A DNA stretch of 64,000 nt from Ctenosaura bakeri (taxonomy: Eukaryota; Chordata; Lepidosauria; Squamata; Iguanidae): positions 186,001 to 250,000 of the forward strand of contig CAOLHI010000622.1 in assembly GCA_948474755.1 (NCBI GenBank), in the 5' to 3' direction. The translations under genes were made by a program, and so were the position numbers. The notes beneath the pieces were generated by a model that saw only the letters and a list, made by a program, of their open reading frames with translations, was not told the origin of the DNA and did not search any database. Below are positions 17,102-50,765 of this stretch, one piece after another (positions within the stretch are counted from its first letter, which is position 1; every line of letters begins with the position of its first letter).

Positions 17102-20100
17102 CTTTAACAGAAAAGCAACAGGTAACATATTTATCATCACTTTAGTCCTTGTCTGAAAATTCAAGTTCTGAGGCAAAAGATATAAGCAGGATCCTGGTAT
17201 TTCAGAAGCTTGGATGGCAGCAGAGTGGAACGAACTGTGGCTGTACATGCAGGAGCAGTACTTACTTCTTCCTACTGGAACACAATAGCACCCTCTACTT
17301 TACAGAAAAGAAAGCAAGGAATACCTTTAGAGACAAATGCGAAATTAAATGGGTGGGAAGGAAAGACCCACCAGTGAAAGTCCCCACCCTTAGTGACTCT
17401 AGTGCATAGGACCAACAACAGATTCTGGTGTCACTAATAATTCTGCTAACTATGAGCTGTTTCCAGTCAGAAAGCTAACTGTTATAGTAAGCTTCTAATC
17501 AGAATTCATCTTGCATTATTAAGTGAAGGCAAGCAAAGACAGGGAAGAAGTTTCAAAATGTGGAATTGCTGATACATAAAAGCACAAAACCTACTAAATT
17601 GTTTTATGTAGTGAAATGGCGCTCTCTCTCTTACCTGATCTGAATGAGGGCTGGCACGGAATATTCAGCTTGCAAATAATACTGGGTATAGGGTTCCAAA
17701 ATGTGAGCGAGGGGGAATTCATCTGTAAAACAGAGGCAGTAATTAAGAACATATGCCCAGCATAGAAACAGGACACAGTGTTTCTTAAATGTTATCCCAA
17801 AAGTCGAAGTCATAAGTTATTTCCTACTGAGTATTCTAAAACCTACTTTTAAAAAGAGTTATTTGCTGTTGTGACTGGAAGTGCTGAAGGAGGTAGAGGA
17901 ATGAAATAAAAATACTGAGACAGAAAATGGGGTGGGCTGGAGAAGAGTTCCTATCATTTTAATCCAGGTCTCTTTGCAATCCAAATAAAAAAGCTTTATA
18001 TATAAATTACTCTCAATAGATGTTTATAATTAAAGCAAAATTTAATAGCCCTGCATTTCAAACATACCCTCTCCTGCTCCCTGCCCAATGACTTCAGTAA
18101 ATTGCTGAAAGTTACCTGCATCTCCAAACAGTTTGGAGTCCATCTCACGCTTCTGCTGCAGGAGTTTTTCTTTTTCCTTCCTCTGTTTCCTCTCCAAGTC
18201 TCTTTTTCTCTCCTCCTCCTGTTCCCCTTCCAGCATCACACGTAAAGCACGTTCTTCAGCTTCGTAGAGTTCTGTGCGCTTTTTGATTAAGGCCTTTAAG
18301 CTCTGGACTTCGTTTTCAAAAGCCTCATCTTCAGAAGGCGATGGACAAACACCTGCACATAAAAATAAATAAATTGAAATAAAACAGTATCTTTATCTAT
18401 GGCAACCCAACCCAAGTGAGATGAGTAAATTTTTTATTTTATTTTATTTCTATTATTCTTTAACCTCCCTGGGTTCCTTCCATAATACTAATCCTACCAT
18501 AAAATATTTAAATTCATGTAAGTGTAACCAGAATGTAGGCATCCCCCAAAACAAATAAACATGTTGCTAGACAGCATCCCTTCACATCCCAACTGATTTC
18601 CATGGCTACTTGCAACAGGGGGGTCACTTGCCCAGTTACTTGCCCCTTACTTTCTCCCCTTGCCCACAACTGTAACTCTTTTTTCATCATCTTGTCCATG
18701 GAGAAAGATGGAGGAATCAGTCCTAACAGGGTAATCCAATGAAACACCTTAGTTATTTCCAGGAACTATTTACACAAACATGAATACTTTAAAAAAAAAG
18801 CCAAATCATTCAGCAGTCCTATAATTGTTTGGAACATATCTCCTTAGACCAAGATAGTTCCCAAGTATCTTTTTATGCCGCACAGATCTTCTATGATCTT
18901 CATTTGCCACTGATATCTAAGCCACATTTTGCTGGAAGAAGTACAGAACAGCAAATAAGGAAGGAACACAAGCAAGGCACATCAGACTGAAATATTAGAG
19001 TTGCAACACCAATAGCTTTCCAGCCATCCTTCAACATATACATAAAGGGTACCAAGGAAGTACATATATATTTCAAATTCAAAAGTGGTCCATAGCTTTG
19101 CTTACCTTTCCTTCCTGCTGCTTCTTTCCTTAGTTTCCTTAGCTTTTCTAAACCACGCAGAATTTCTGCCATGCGCTTTGTGTCCGCTTGCTTCTTCCTT
19201 ACTTCGGATAACACACTGTCTGCAGCAGCTTTAAGTTCTTTTTCCTAAATTAAGGGAAATAATAAGTACAAAACTTAGGAACACAGGTAAATCTGAAGCC
19301 CTAGCACAGTCGGTTGAAGTGGATTCTTCTACTCAAACATCCTGCATCCAGCAGGACTAGCTAGGTACTCTTTCTCAGAACTGTCTCTGACAACTGGGGT
19401 TGTGAGCATGGCTAATGGGTATGACATGCTTCCATGAATTAGCCGGCCACTTGTAGTTTACATTGCTACCAAATTAGAATCATAGAATCAGAGCTGGAAG
19501 AAATCCCAGGTGCCATTGAGTCCAACCCTCTGCTATGCAGGAACACTCATCAAAGCATTCCCAACAGATGGCCATCCAGCCTCTGCTTAAAAACCTCCAA
19601 AGAAGGAGGAGACTCCACCACACTCCATGGAGGCAGCAGATTCCACTCCCGGACAGCTCTGCCCATCAGGAAGTTCTTCCATAGGTTCAAGTGGAATCTC
19701 CTTTCCTGCAGCTTGAATCCATTGCTCCTTGTCCTAGTCTCTGGAGTGGCGGCGAACAAGCCCACTCCCTCCTCAACATGACACCCCTTCAAATATTTAA
19801 ACATGGCTATCACGTCTCCTATATTCTACATACCAGACTTAATTCACCCTTCTGACTAGAGATGTGAGGGCCAGAAAAAAAATTGAAAAAAAAAATTATG
19901 GAGTATTTTATTTTAGAAAGATGAATACAAAGTTGTTGTTCTAACTGCATTTTATTAGTTCTTATTTATGGATGGGGAGGCAATATAGAACTACTTTAAA
20001 TAAATAAATAGGTCACTGGGGATAGGTGGTAATTCTTATTTCTTTTCCCTCCTAAAATTTATAAGCCAAGCACTAGAGCGTTCTTATGTATAGGCTGCGA

Positions 20101-22971
20101 CTAGAGCTTGCTTTCCATGCAAAAATTCCTCATAATTTGTATTTCTACATACAAGTATTTTTAGAGGTTCAGAAATGATGTTAATTGCCATTAAGCTGGG
20201 TTTGACTTAACAGCAAACCTATGAATTGGAAATCTCACGAATACCTCACATCAACAGATCTGCTGAGAGTCAACCTACAGAATTAGCACAATTTACCAAA
20301 GTTTTGACTTTCACCAGGTTTTGACTGACTTCGTGAACTTCCTCTACTGGGGACCGACAATTAGATTTAGGCCCAGGGTCAGATCATTAAACAAAATGGG
20401 AACTGCTGACCCCACATCAGAAGACCTGGAAGGGTAGCCGTGAAGGAATTAGATATGATCCTCAACTGTGAAAATATATTGAATATCCAAGTCAGGACCA
20501 TCCATGCTATAGCATTTCCAGTTTCTATGTATGATTGTGAAATCTAGGTAGTGAAGACTAACAAGAGGAAAATCAATCTGAAATGTGGTGCTGCAGTTCA
20601 ACAGATCCCACGGACTGCCCAAGGGGCAAATAAATGGGTCTTCAGAGGAAATCAAGTCTGAACCTTCGCTAGGGACCAAGGTGGCTTAAGGAGATGGTTG
20701 TACTTTGGACATATCATGAGAAGAGGTGGCTCACTGGAAAGGAGGATAATGCTGGGGGAAGTGGAAGGAAGGAAGAAAATGGGGAGACATGACAGCCAGA
20801 TAGACTCGATCAAGGCCGGCCGGCCCCCGAGTTTGCAAGACCCCAGTAGAGCCCTTGATCATAATAGGGTGCCTTGGAGATCTGTCCTTCACAGGATCGC
20901 TGCAAGTCAAAGTTGACTTGATGACAACAGCAAATTCCAGCACCCTTTGCCAACATGCCCCACTGGGGATTCTGGGACTTGAAATGCAAAACCCAAAAAT
21001 GTTGCAGTCAATGTTATACAGATCCCAAATATGCTTTCGGGGTACTGAATGCTCATGGAGCAATTTGGAAGGAAAGAGGACCGTTGAGGGCAGCTGGGAC
21101 TGGGCTCAAACACACTCCACAAATGGATGACAACACAGCCCAGAATCCCTGTGCCTGCATAGCCAACTGGGGGTTCTGGGACTTGTAATCCAAAAACACT
21201 GCAGTTGATTTTATACAGATCCCAAGTGCGCTTTTGGAGTATTTTGCATTGCATTTTTATTCATGCTCATGAGAGAATTTGGAAGGAAAAAGGACTGTCG
21301 AGGGCAGCTGGGACTGAGCTCAAACACGCTCCACAATGGGATGGGCCAACTGGGGGTTCTGGGACTCGTAACCCAAAAACATTGCAGTCAATTTTATACA
21401 GATCCCAAGTGCGCTTTTGGGGTATTTTGCATTGCATTTTTATGCACGCTCATGGGGCAATTTGGAAGGAAAAGGGGCTGTCGAGGGCAGCCGGGACTGA
21501 GCTCAAACACGCTCCACAATGGGATGACAAAACCCAGAATCCCCCTGCCTACATAGCCAACTGGGAGTTCTGGGACTCGTAATCCAAAAACATTGCAGTC
21601 GATTTTATACAGATCCCAAGTGCGCTTTTGGAGTATTTTGCATTGCATTTTGATCCACGTTCATGGGGCAATTTGGAAGGAAAAGGACTGTCAAAGGCAG
21701 CTGTGACTGAGCTCAAACCTGCTCCACAATGGGACGACAAAACCCAGAATCCCTGTGCCAACATGGCCAACTGGGGATTCTGGGACTTGTAATCCAAAAG
21801 CACTGCAGTCGATTTATACAGATCCCAAGTACGCTTTTGGGGGTACTGCATGCTCAGGGGGCAATTTGGAAGGAAAGAGGCCTGTTAGCAGCAGCCAGGG
21901 CTGAGCTCAAACACGCCCTACGATTGGACGACAACCGATCCCAGAATCGCCGTGCAAGCTGGGGATTCTGGGCCTTGTCATGCGAAACAGGCTGCAGGAT
22001 CCTGCTGGGCTCTTGCGGGAGGGCCCTTCCCGGGAGACCCACCCGGTGCCGGTCCTCCACCTCCTGGGCCCGGCGGGCTCTCCAGCGCTCGATCTGGGCC
22101 TCCCGCTCGGCCACCCGGGCCGCCGCCTCCTCCCGGGCGGCGCGGGCCTCCCGCCTCCGCTGCTGCCGCCTCCGCTGCTTCTGGCGGCCCCGCTCCAGGC
22201 GCCGGCGGAGCAGGGCCAGCGGGGAGCCGGGCGGGGGCGAGGGCCCCGGGGCCCGTTCCTCCTCCTCCTCCTCGCCCCGCAAGGGCCGCACCGCCGCCCG
22301 CAGCTCCGCCAGCCGCGCCTCGGCCTCGGCCACCTCCCCGGCCTCGGCCGCGTCGCCCCGCCGCCGCCAGGCCCGGCACAGCAGCGAGACTCGGGCCACC
22401 AGCCGCAGCGCCTCCGAGGCCAAGCGCCGGGCCTCCGAGGGGCCCAAACGCCCGCCCGCCTCCGCCGGCTGCGGCGGCTGCTCCGCCGGGGCGGCTGGAC
22501 GGCGCTGGGCCAGGAAGCGGCGCAGCCACGCCTCGTCGGGGTCGCCTCCGCTCCCGTCCCCGCCCGCTCGCCTCAGGCCGAGCCCTGAGGCCGCCGCCGC
22601 CTCAGGCCGAACCGGCGGCGGGCCCAGCCTCGGCCGCTCCCCCGCCTGCAACGGCGGAGCCTCCGGCCGCCACGGAAACGGAGGCCGCTCCAAGGGCGGC
22701 GGGAGCTGCTGTTGCTGGTGCGGCCACGGAGGAGGGGGATGCGGCGGGAAGCGAGGCCGGGGCGGCGGCGGATAAGCGGAGCCAGGGAGGCCGCCGCCGC
22801 CCGAGAAAGGGGGAAAGCGGGCGAAGGAGGAAACGGCTGAGGCGGAGGCGGGGGCGGCCCACGGAAGGGTCCCGGCAGAGGAACCCCCGGCGACGGCGGG
22901 AAGCAGGGCAGCTGAGGCGGCCCCGCGAAGCGCGAAGGGAACGGACGCGGCGGCGGCGGCGGCTGAGACAT
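16984..22971 (-). CDS. PDCD7: PDCD7, U11/U12 snRNP 59-kDa protein (gene span)
   Basis: Segments: 22971-22043, 19244-19106, 18352-18116, 17722-17635, 17101-16984, five coding exons as in mammals. The product is a nuclear component of the U11/U12 di-snRNP, which recognises minor (U12-type) introns. Residues 1-~150 are Pro-rich (MSQPPPPPRPFPSRFAGPP). The middle and carboxy half are charged and coiled-coil-like: EREAQIERWRARRAQEVED, KELKAAADSVLSEVRKKQAD, then LYEAEERALRVMLEGEQEEE, and the conserved end EFPLAHILEPYTQYYLQAEY ... WATAVR. The summed exons give 1511 nt, one short of a whole number of codons. The ATG frame and the downstream frame of exon 1 disagree, with the break near 22809-22813 (see findings). 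With that base counted, length is ~503 residues against ~485 in human. Either an assembly indel or a real lesion; identity is not in doubt. Confidence 0.93.
17635..17722 (-). CDS. PDCD7: PDCD7 exon 4
   Basis: 88 bp, acceptor TTTTACAG|ATGAAT, donor GATCAG|GTAAGA. It encodes DEFPLAHILEPYTQYYLQAE and YSVPALIQI, the conserved block preceding the carboxy terminus. Confidence 0.95.
18116..18352 (-). CDS. PDCD7: PDCD7 exon 3
   Basis: 237 bp, acceptor GTGCAG|GTGTTT, donor GATGCAG|GTAACT. It encodes GVCPSPSEDEAFENEVQSLK, then the highly conserved basic/acidic helix LYEAEERALRVMLEGEQEEE and KRDLERKQRKEKEKLLQQK, ending KLFGDA. Confidence 0.95.
19106..19244 (-). CDS. PDCD7: PDCD7 exon 2
   Basis: 139 bp, acceptor AATTTAG|GAAAAAG, donor AGGAAAG|GTAAGC. 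It encodes EKELKAAADSVLSEVRKKQA and MAEILRGLEKLRKLRKEAAG, nearly identical to mammals and strongly predicted coiled coil. Phase 0 in, phase 1 out. Confidence 0.95.
19475..19830 (-). mobile_element. CR1 LINE 3' end in PDCD7 intron 1
   Basis: Minus-strand carboxy end of the CR1 reverse transcriptase ORF (MIAMFKYLKGCHVEEGVGLF; SLEVFKQRLDGHLLGML) with the octamer tail on its 3' side (plus-strand tagaatcatagaatcag). It is somewhat more diverged than the copies at 8.9 and 48.6 kb, with small insertions. Confidence 0.9.
20200..20932 (+). mobile_element. RTE/BovB LINE 3' portion
   Basis: The plus strand encodes pieces of the RTE-type carboxy end: VVKTNKRKINLKCGAA, then YFGHIMRRGGSLERRIMLGE and VLHRIAAS, followed by the tail 'caaagttgacttgatgacaacagcaa'. 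Reading frames are broken in the left half, so the left border is uncertain. The tail is the sequence shared with Sauria SINEs. Confidence 0.75.
20943..21985 (+). repeat. Tandem array of five ~200-bp units plus a partial sixth in PDCD7 intron 1
   Basis: 'gatcccaa' recurs at 21021, 21218, 21401, 21612 and 21821, giving periods of 197, 183, 211 and 209 bp. Each unit carries 'ctggggattctgggacttgtaatcc', 'cattgcagtcgattttatacagatccc', 'catggggcaatttggaagga' and 'gctgggactgagctcaaaca'. A final partial copy at about 21959 stops ~60 bp from the exon 1 donor. Copies differ by many substitutions, so the array is not recent. No protein is encoded. Confidence 0.93.
22043..22971 (-). CDS. PDCD7: PDCD7 exon 1 with an apparent frameshift
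   Basis: The ATG at 22971-22969 opens a Pro-rich frame that resembles the mammalian start and stays plausible to about 22815 (QPFPPSPAFP). Downstream, the sensible frame is a different one (GLPGSAYPPPPRPRFPPHPP, later LRLVARVSLLCRAWRRRGDA). This frame continues to the donor CACCGG|GTGGGT. One extra base in the short G run (plus strand 22809-22813) would join them. The region is extremely GC-rich, where base-calling errors are common. Confidence 0.88.
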
Positions 22972-23100
22972 CGCCCCGTTAGCAGGTCCGGCAGTCGAGG
23001 CCTAGTCGCTTCCTACCAGCCCTAGGCCTCGATTTGGCCTCAACAGTGGCTTCCGGTGGGGGGCGGAAGGAAGAGCGCCCCCTGGCGCTTGGGAGGAGCC
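22972..23100 (-). promoter_or_regulatory. PDCD7: PDCD7 CpG promoter
   Basis: The GC-rich block extends about 120 bp past the ATG and then falls sharply into AT-rich DNA. It contains an ETS-type CACCGGAAG (minus strand, about 23057-23049), a GC box (ggggggcggaagg) and a CTCF-like core (23074-23089). There is no TATA box. These are motif matches read by eye. Confidence 0.55.
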
Positions 23101-23542
23101 TCCCTCCGCATTAATGGCATAGAGCGAGTCCAAGGAATCCAGGGAGGTCTGTTTGTTCATTGCAGCCCAGAGCTCCAGCGGAACGCTGTCTGGGGATCAG
23201 CAGTGATTTTACAGTTATAGTAACTATCTTTAATTTTATATCAAATTTATATTATTACATTGTACACATCAATATATTAATAATATTACATAATAATATG
23301 TTATCAAATTATGTGTATCACATTTATATTATCTACATTTAATTTTATATCAAATTTATATTTTATATATTCACAATATTCTATATTAAATTTATATTGG
23401 TTTTATATCGTTACATTATATTAAATCGAAAATATAGTCTGTATATACATATATTTATACACACACATCTCTACCTATATATGGCTTTCGGACTAATTAG
23501 CAAGATTATGTTATATATGTCCTGAATCCTGCTAATTTATTT

Positions 23543-23771
23543 TTTTATTTATTTATATCCCGCCTCTCCATATGGATCGAGGCGGTGAACAACTTACAAA
23601 TAGCATGTAATTCTATACATTTCTTATACATGCCCCCAACAAGCTGGGTGCTCATTTTACCAACCTGCGGAAGGATGGAAGGCTGAGTCAACCTTGGAGC
23701 CCGGCAGGATCGAACTCACAACCTTGTGGCTTGCAGTACCGGCATTTAACCGCTGCGCCACCAGGGCTCCC
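23543..23771 (-). mobile_element. tRNA-derived SINE with L2-type tail
   Basis: The complement reads from a tRNA-like head (gcgcagcggttaaatgccgg; B box gttcgatcctg) through 'ccttccatccttccgcaggt' to 'cgcctcgatccatatggaga' and a ttta/ataa tail. The copy at 48.2 kb is nearly the same element in the other direction. A lone tail is at 53.26 kb. Confidence 0.85.
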
Positions 23772-24299
23772 TTTAGTCTGAACACCTAACTAGAAGAAAC
23801 CCATTCAGGACCAATGACTGAAGGAGGAGTCAGTGCTTCTATATGTCCCATTCGACTGAATTGGCTGAAATCTGGAGCTGGTTCCTGTACCCCTGATGGT
23901 TGTGGAGGAGAGAGAATTTCAGCAGGTGTCGCTTGCCACGCAACTGGGGAACAAGTAACTCCTGCTTCATTCCTTCTTCTAAACACCCACTGAAGATGCA
24001 GGAGCTGTCTCCAGATTTCAGTCTGGTGGTCCTCTGAATGGGTCTGTTCTAATTGGGACTATCAATAGAATTTGGGTCATGGCAGCTAATGGAGAGGCAC
24101 CATCAGAATGATTAAGGGGGGCTGGAGCCATTCTCCTATGAGGAAAGGGAAGGCTAAAATACAGCCATCTGTTTGGCATAGCTTGGGGAAGAGAGGTAAG
24201 GTGAGGCAAGGAGGACGCATCTTACGATTATACATGATGAGAAGAAAGGAGACAGAATCTGTTCTCCTCTCACAGGTAATAAACTCCACTGGGATCATC

Positions 24300-24450
24300 C
24301 ACTGAAGGTGAATGGCGAGAGACTGAGAATTTTTAAAGAAGTATTTTTCAGACAACGTACAGCTAAACTGTGGAACTCACTGCCAGGAGATGTAGTCACT
24401 GATGCAAAAAAGAGGACTCATGGGAGAGTGCGACTAACAGGATGGCAAGG
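24300..24450 (+). mobile_element. CR1/L3-like LINE carboxy-end fragment
   Basis: Encodes GERLRIFKEVFFRQRTAKLW and NSLPGDVVTDAKK, the 'R..KLWNSLP..VV' pattern of CR1-clade ORF ends, but from a family different from the abundant one in this window. Boundaries uncertain; the sequence degrades after 24420. Confidence 0.5.
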
Positions 24451-24619
24451 AGCCATGCTTAACTGGCTTGGAATAAGGTTAAAAATCAAGTAGGACAGTT
24501 GTTTTATACACACTCCCACCAGTCTGTGGCCATGTTGATTCCACAGATTAACACAATCAGTTTAAATCAAAGTTGAGTAGGAACCAAATTCAGTCAACCT
24601 GGACACATCTCAACACAAA

Positions 24620-26473
24620 GGAAACATATTTGTATGTACAGAGTTTAATTCCAGAAATCAAAAACATACAAGTCCTTTTGTGTTTCTTACAAATACTGTA
24701 CTAAATGATCAAAGGGAACTGTAAAACAAAGCGATCTTTGCTTTGCTAAAAGATTTAAAATTAACAAGTCGCAGGACCAGGGTCTAAGCTTATAACTTAA
24801 ATAAGAATTTTGTGCAAACGGTGACAACTGATTACATGAAAAATATTATACAATTAAATGTTACTTTCTTGTACCTCTTAATGTTATAAGAAGGTAGGCT
24901 GGGAAAAATATCTGGCACCAAAAAACTGATGCATGAGGGTTCCAGTACATTCAATAAAAAGTACTATATTAAAATATTGGCATAGAATTTTAAATATTCT
25001 ATGGTCTATTTCTTCCCATAAACCTTTATTCCCTCAAAGAAAGGTGCAGCAAATTCCTGGTTCGCTTGTTCTCATAATATTGACTTTTGTCCTTCAAAAC
25101 CTACATATAATTAAAGTGAGTCAATGTCAGTGAAACCTTTGGTATGATGCCCAATTACTCAAGAAGTGGTGTAAGGTGCTCTTAAATCCAATCATAATTC
25201 ATGAGCTATTTACGTGAGAGCAGTTCTGCCACACTGAATCTACCTGCTACGGCGTTAGTGGACCTGAAAGTATTGTCCTTAAGCCTCTGACAACCAGTTT
25301 CCAAAGGCAGCTTCCATAATAAATTAAATGTAACAATGTACCTCTAGCACCCACTGCATTTCAAGCAAAAGAGATATTTTACACGGATTGAATTATATTC
25401 AAACTGAAGGGAAGTTAGTTTTTCAAAGTATTTTTGAATCTCTATTTTTTTAAAGTATGTTAGCTTCTAGGCCCAATTTGCAGAGTATCCTTATGGTGAA
25501 ATTTCTTATCTACTGACAACAGTTGCACTCCATTCTAGAACTGAGAAAGCTAGGGTCAAGCTGAAAGATTTTCAGTAACCATTCAAGTGCAAAAAAGAGG
25601 GAGGTTGGATTTCTGTGGGGCCCAGTATCTTCCCAAAGACCCTCCAAATTCTTACCTTTTTCACAATGATCCACTCCGTTTACAGTGCTGGTACCGCCTT
25701 TGGATTGAAAAATCCCTCCACGGCCCTTTCCCTGGTCTATGTAAAGGTTATGCCAGTGGCCAGTAAGCTTTCTGTCATGTAATTAGAACAAAGAAGTTCA
25801 AGAGCTTCCTTCTAAACCAGGTTTGCTTGTTCTCAGAGGCTGTTCATGCTTAATCAAATCTAACTGGCTGCACAACTACATCATTGTTATCAAGAAAGTC
25901 TATTACGAGCCCAAGCATGGTACCAGCTGCAGCTGACCAAAGCTGAGAAAAAAGGTTCCCAATGGAGTCCTGCTGGCAATCACCTGAACTTCTTCTATGA
26001 TGAAGGGGGGAGAATGCTGCAAGTCGCACATGTGCATGTATTGGTTAAGTGCTTTATCTCTGCAGCTCCTCCAGAATGTAAAAGAAATAAGTCCCCAAAG
26101 AAGGTCACCAAGGGAAAGGAGAAAATTTGTCAGGGGAGGAAGTGTTTATGCAATGTCTCCCGGCATTTTGGCTCAGCGGTAAAAAAAAAAAAAAAAGCAT
26201 ACCTTGTGTTTTTTTGTTTTAACTGAACAAAATGTAGTATACAATTCATTTCTGAGTATTATATCACTTAAGTCCAAGTGTCCACTGAAAAAATCAATGT
26301 GATGTTACAAGAAATACATGATCTGTTTTCCATTAGCGTTGTCAACATTTTCTGACCATGTATTGTATCCAGGAGAGATCCAATGTTACCCATAGGTGGC
26401 AAAGCCACGTGTGGTCTTAAAGAACAACATGAAAATGTTAAGTGCGTTTCCTGCAGAACACTATGACAGTGTT
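24620..26473 (-). other. CLPX: Probable CLPX 3' UTR
   Basis: Repeat-poor tract behind the CLPX stop. Minus-strand AATAAA at 25030-25025 and ATTAAA at 24649-24644, the latter followed by a TG-rich stretch, are the likeliest 3' end signals. Choice between them is an inference. Confidence 0.45.
25025..25030 (-). terminator. CLPX: Candidate CLPX polyadenylation signal
   Basis: AATAAA on the minus strand about 1.45 kb past the stop codon, the first canonical hexamer I noted. The alternative ATTAAA lies 380 bp further on. Confidence 0.4.
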
Positions 26474-49748
<23,275 letters not shown>

Positions 49749-49814
49749 GTCACCGCCTCCCCGGCGACCAGAGGGAGGGAAAGGGGCCCCTCCGCGCCCG
49801 AGAGAAACAACAAC

Positions 49815-49838
49815 GCCGCCGCCGCCGCCGCCGCCGCC
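49815..49838 (-). repeat. (GGC)8 trinucleotide run before CLPX start
   Basis: Eight uninterrupted GCC units on the plus strand, GGC on the gene strand, 67-90 bp upstream of the CLPX ATG. Confidence 0.95.
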
Positions 49839-49930
49839 CGGCCTTCTCCTCCTCCTTCTTCTCCTCAGCGCTCGACACCCCTACGTAGCGTCACAGCTCC
49901 GCTCCTCACACGCTCCAAAGAACCCGGGGG

Positions 49931-49949
49931 ACTACGGCTCCCAGCGGCC
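49931..49949 (+). promoter_or_regulatory. Second ZNF143/THAP11-type element
   Basis: The plus strand reads ACTACGGCTCCCAGCGGCC, matching the ACTACAAYTCCCAGMATGC pattern at 13-14 of 19 places including the CTCCCAGC core. 148 bp closer to CLPX than the first and in opposite orientation. Confidence 0.5.
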
Positions 49950-50078
49950 ACCGCGCGCGGGTGCCCGCTCAGTCAGGGCCCAGGCGGCCTCCGCTGCCTT
50001 CTGGGAAGAGGAGTCCGGGGCTAGAAAGGGGCGGGCACAAAAACGCGAGCGCAGCCGCACCGCCGCCGTCGGAGCAAT

Positions 50079-50097
50079 GCATCACGGGAGTTGTAGT
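50079..50097 (-). promoter_or_regulatory. ZNF143/THAP11-type element
   Basis: The minus strand reads ACTACAACTCCCGTGATGC, differing in two bases from the usual ACTACAATTCCCAGMATGC-type element. About 330 bp upstream of the CLPX ATG. Such elements are common in promoters of nuclear genes for mitochondrial proteins. Confidence 0.6.
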
Positions 50098-50612
50098 AAA
50101 TAAAGGGGAGTCCTCCTTCTTGGAAGATGTTGTGTTTTGGAAACGAATTCCACAGGTACCAAAGTGAGGAAAAGTTATTTTGCCAACGGCAAGTCCCAGA
50201 ATGGTCCAGTCGGTGGATTTTACGGTTCAAAAGAGTACCTTTTCAGACGTTCTCAACACGAGACACATTGCACACCAACCAACAAAAAAACTCTGCAGGT
50301 TTTTAATCTTGCACAGACGAGCAAAGCTACAATATAGAAATAGAATGTAGTTTAGAACGGCATTCCAGTCACAGCATGATTGGTGATTTATTTAACTTTA
50401 CGGTGCATGGTGGAGACATCGAATTTGTCAGGCTTTCTATACCTTGGCTGAGTCATAAATTAAAATGGAGACTGCAATGGAGGAATCCCTGCCCTGGCAC
50501 TGCCTTTCTGTGGTGGTGGGAAAGGCAGGGTGTAGTCCTGTGGGGTAAGAGGCTATGCTGACTAGCATTGCCCTCCCCTGTCAGTCAGGCTTTTGCTGGG
50601 GAGCCGGACTAA

Positions 50613-50765
50613 GGCCTTTTCCGCACTACACTCTTATAGTGCGATGATTCCACTTTCAACATCCTGTGGAATCCTGGGTTTGCAATTTCGAAACTGCAAA
50701 CCCCAGGATTCCACAGGATGTTGAAAGTGGAACCATTGCGCTATAAGAGTGTAGTCGGAAAGGCC
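50613..50765. mobile_element. Harbinger-like palindromic MITE
   Basis: ggccttttccgcactacact ... agtgtagtcggaaaggcc with arms meeting in the hairpin 'tgggtttgcaatttcgaaactgcaaacccca'. One of the shortest and cleanest hairpins (153 bp), flanked by TAA on the left and CAA on the right. Confidence 0.9.

Larger units (their letters stand above)
23101..24630. other. Spacer between PDCD7 and CLPX
   Basis: Very AT-rich from 23210 to 23510 (runs of atattaataatattacata). A SINE (23543-23771) and a LINE end (24300-24450) follow. 23780-24290 shows nothing I can name. PDCD7 starts here on the left side and CLPX ends on the right side; both read leftwards, so this is a tail-to-head spacer of about 1.5 kb. 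Confidence 0.6.

Noticed and set aside
21952..23025. Long plus-strand open frame of 357 codons
   Set aside because: Antisense shadow of GC-rich PDCD7 exon 1; composition is Arg/Ala/Pro-biased, the frame runs through the tandem array and no family is recognised.
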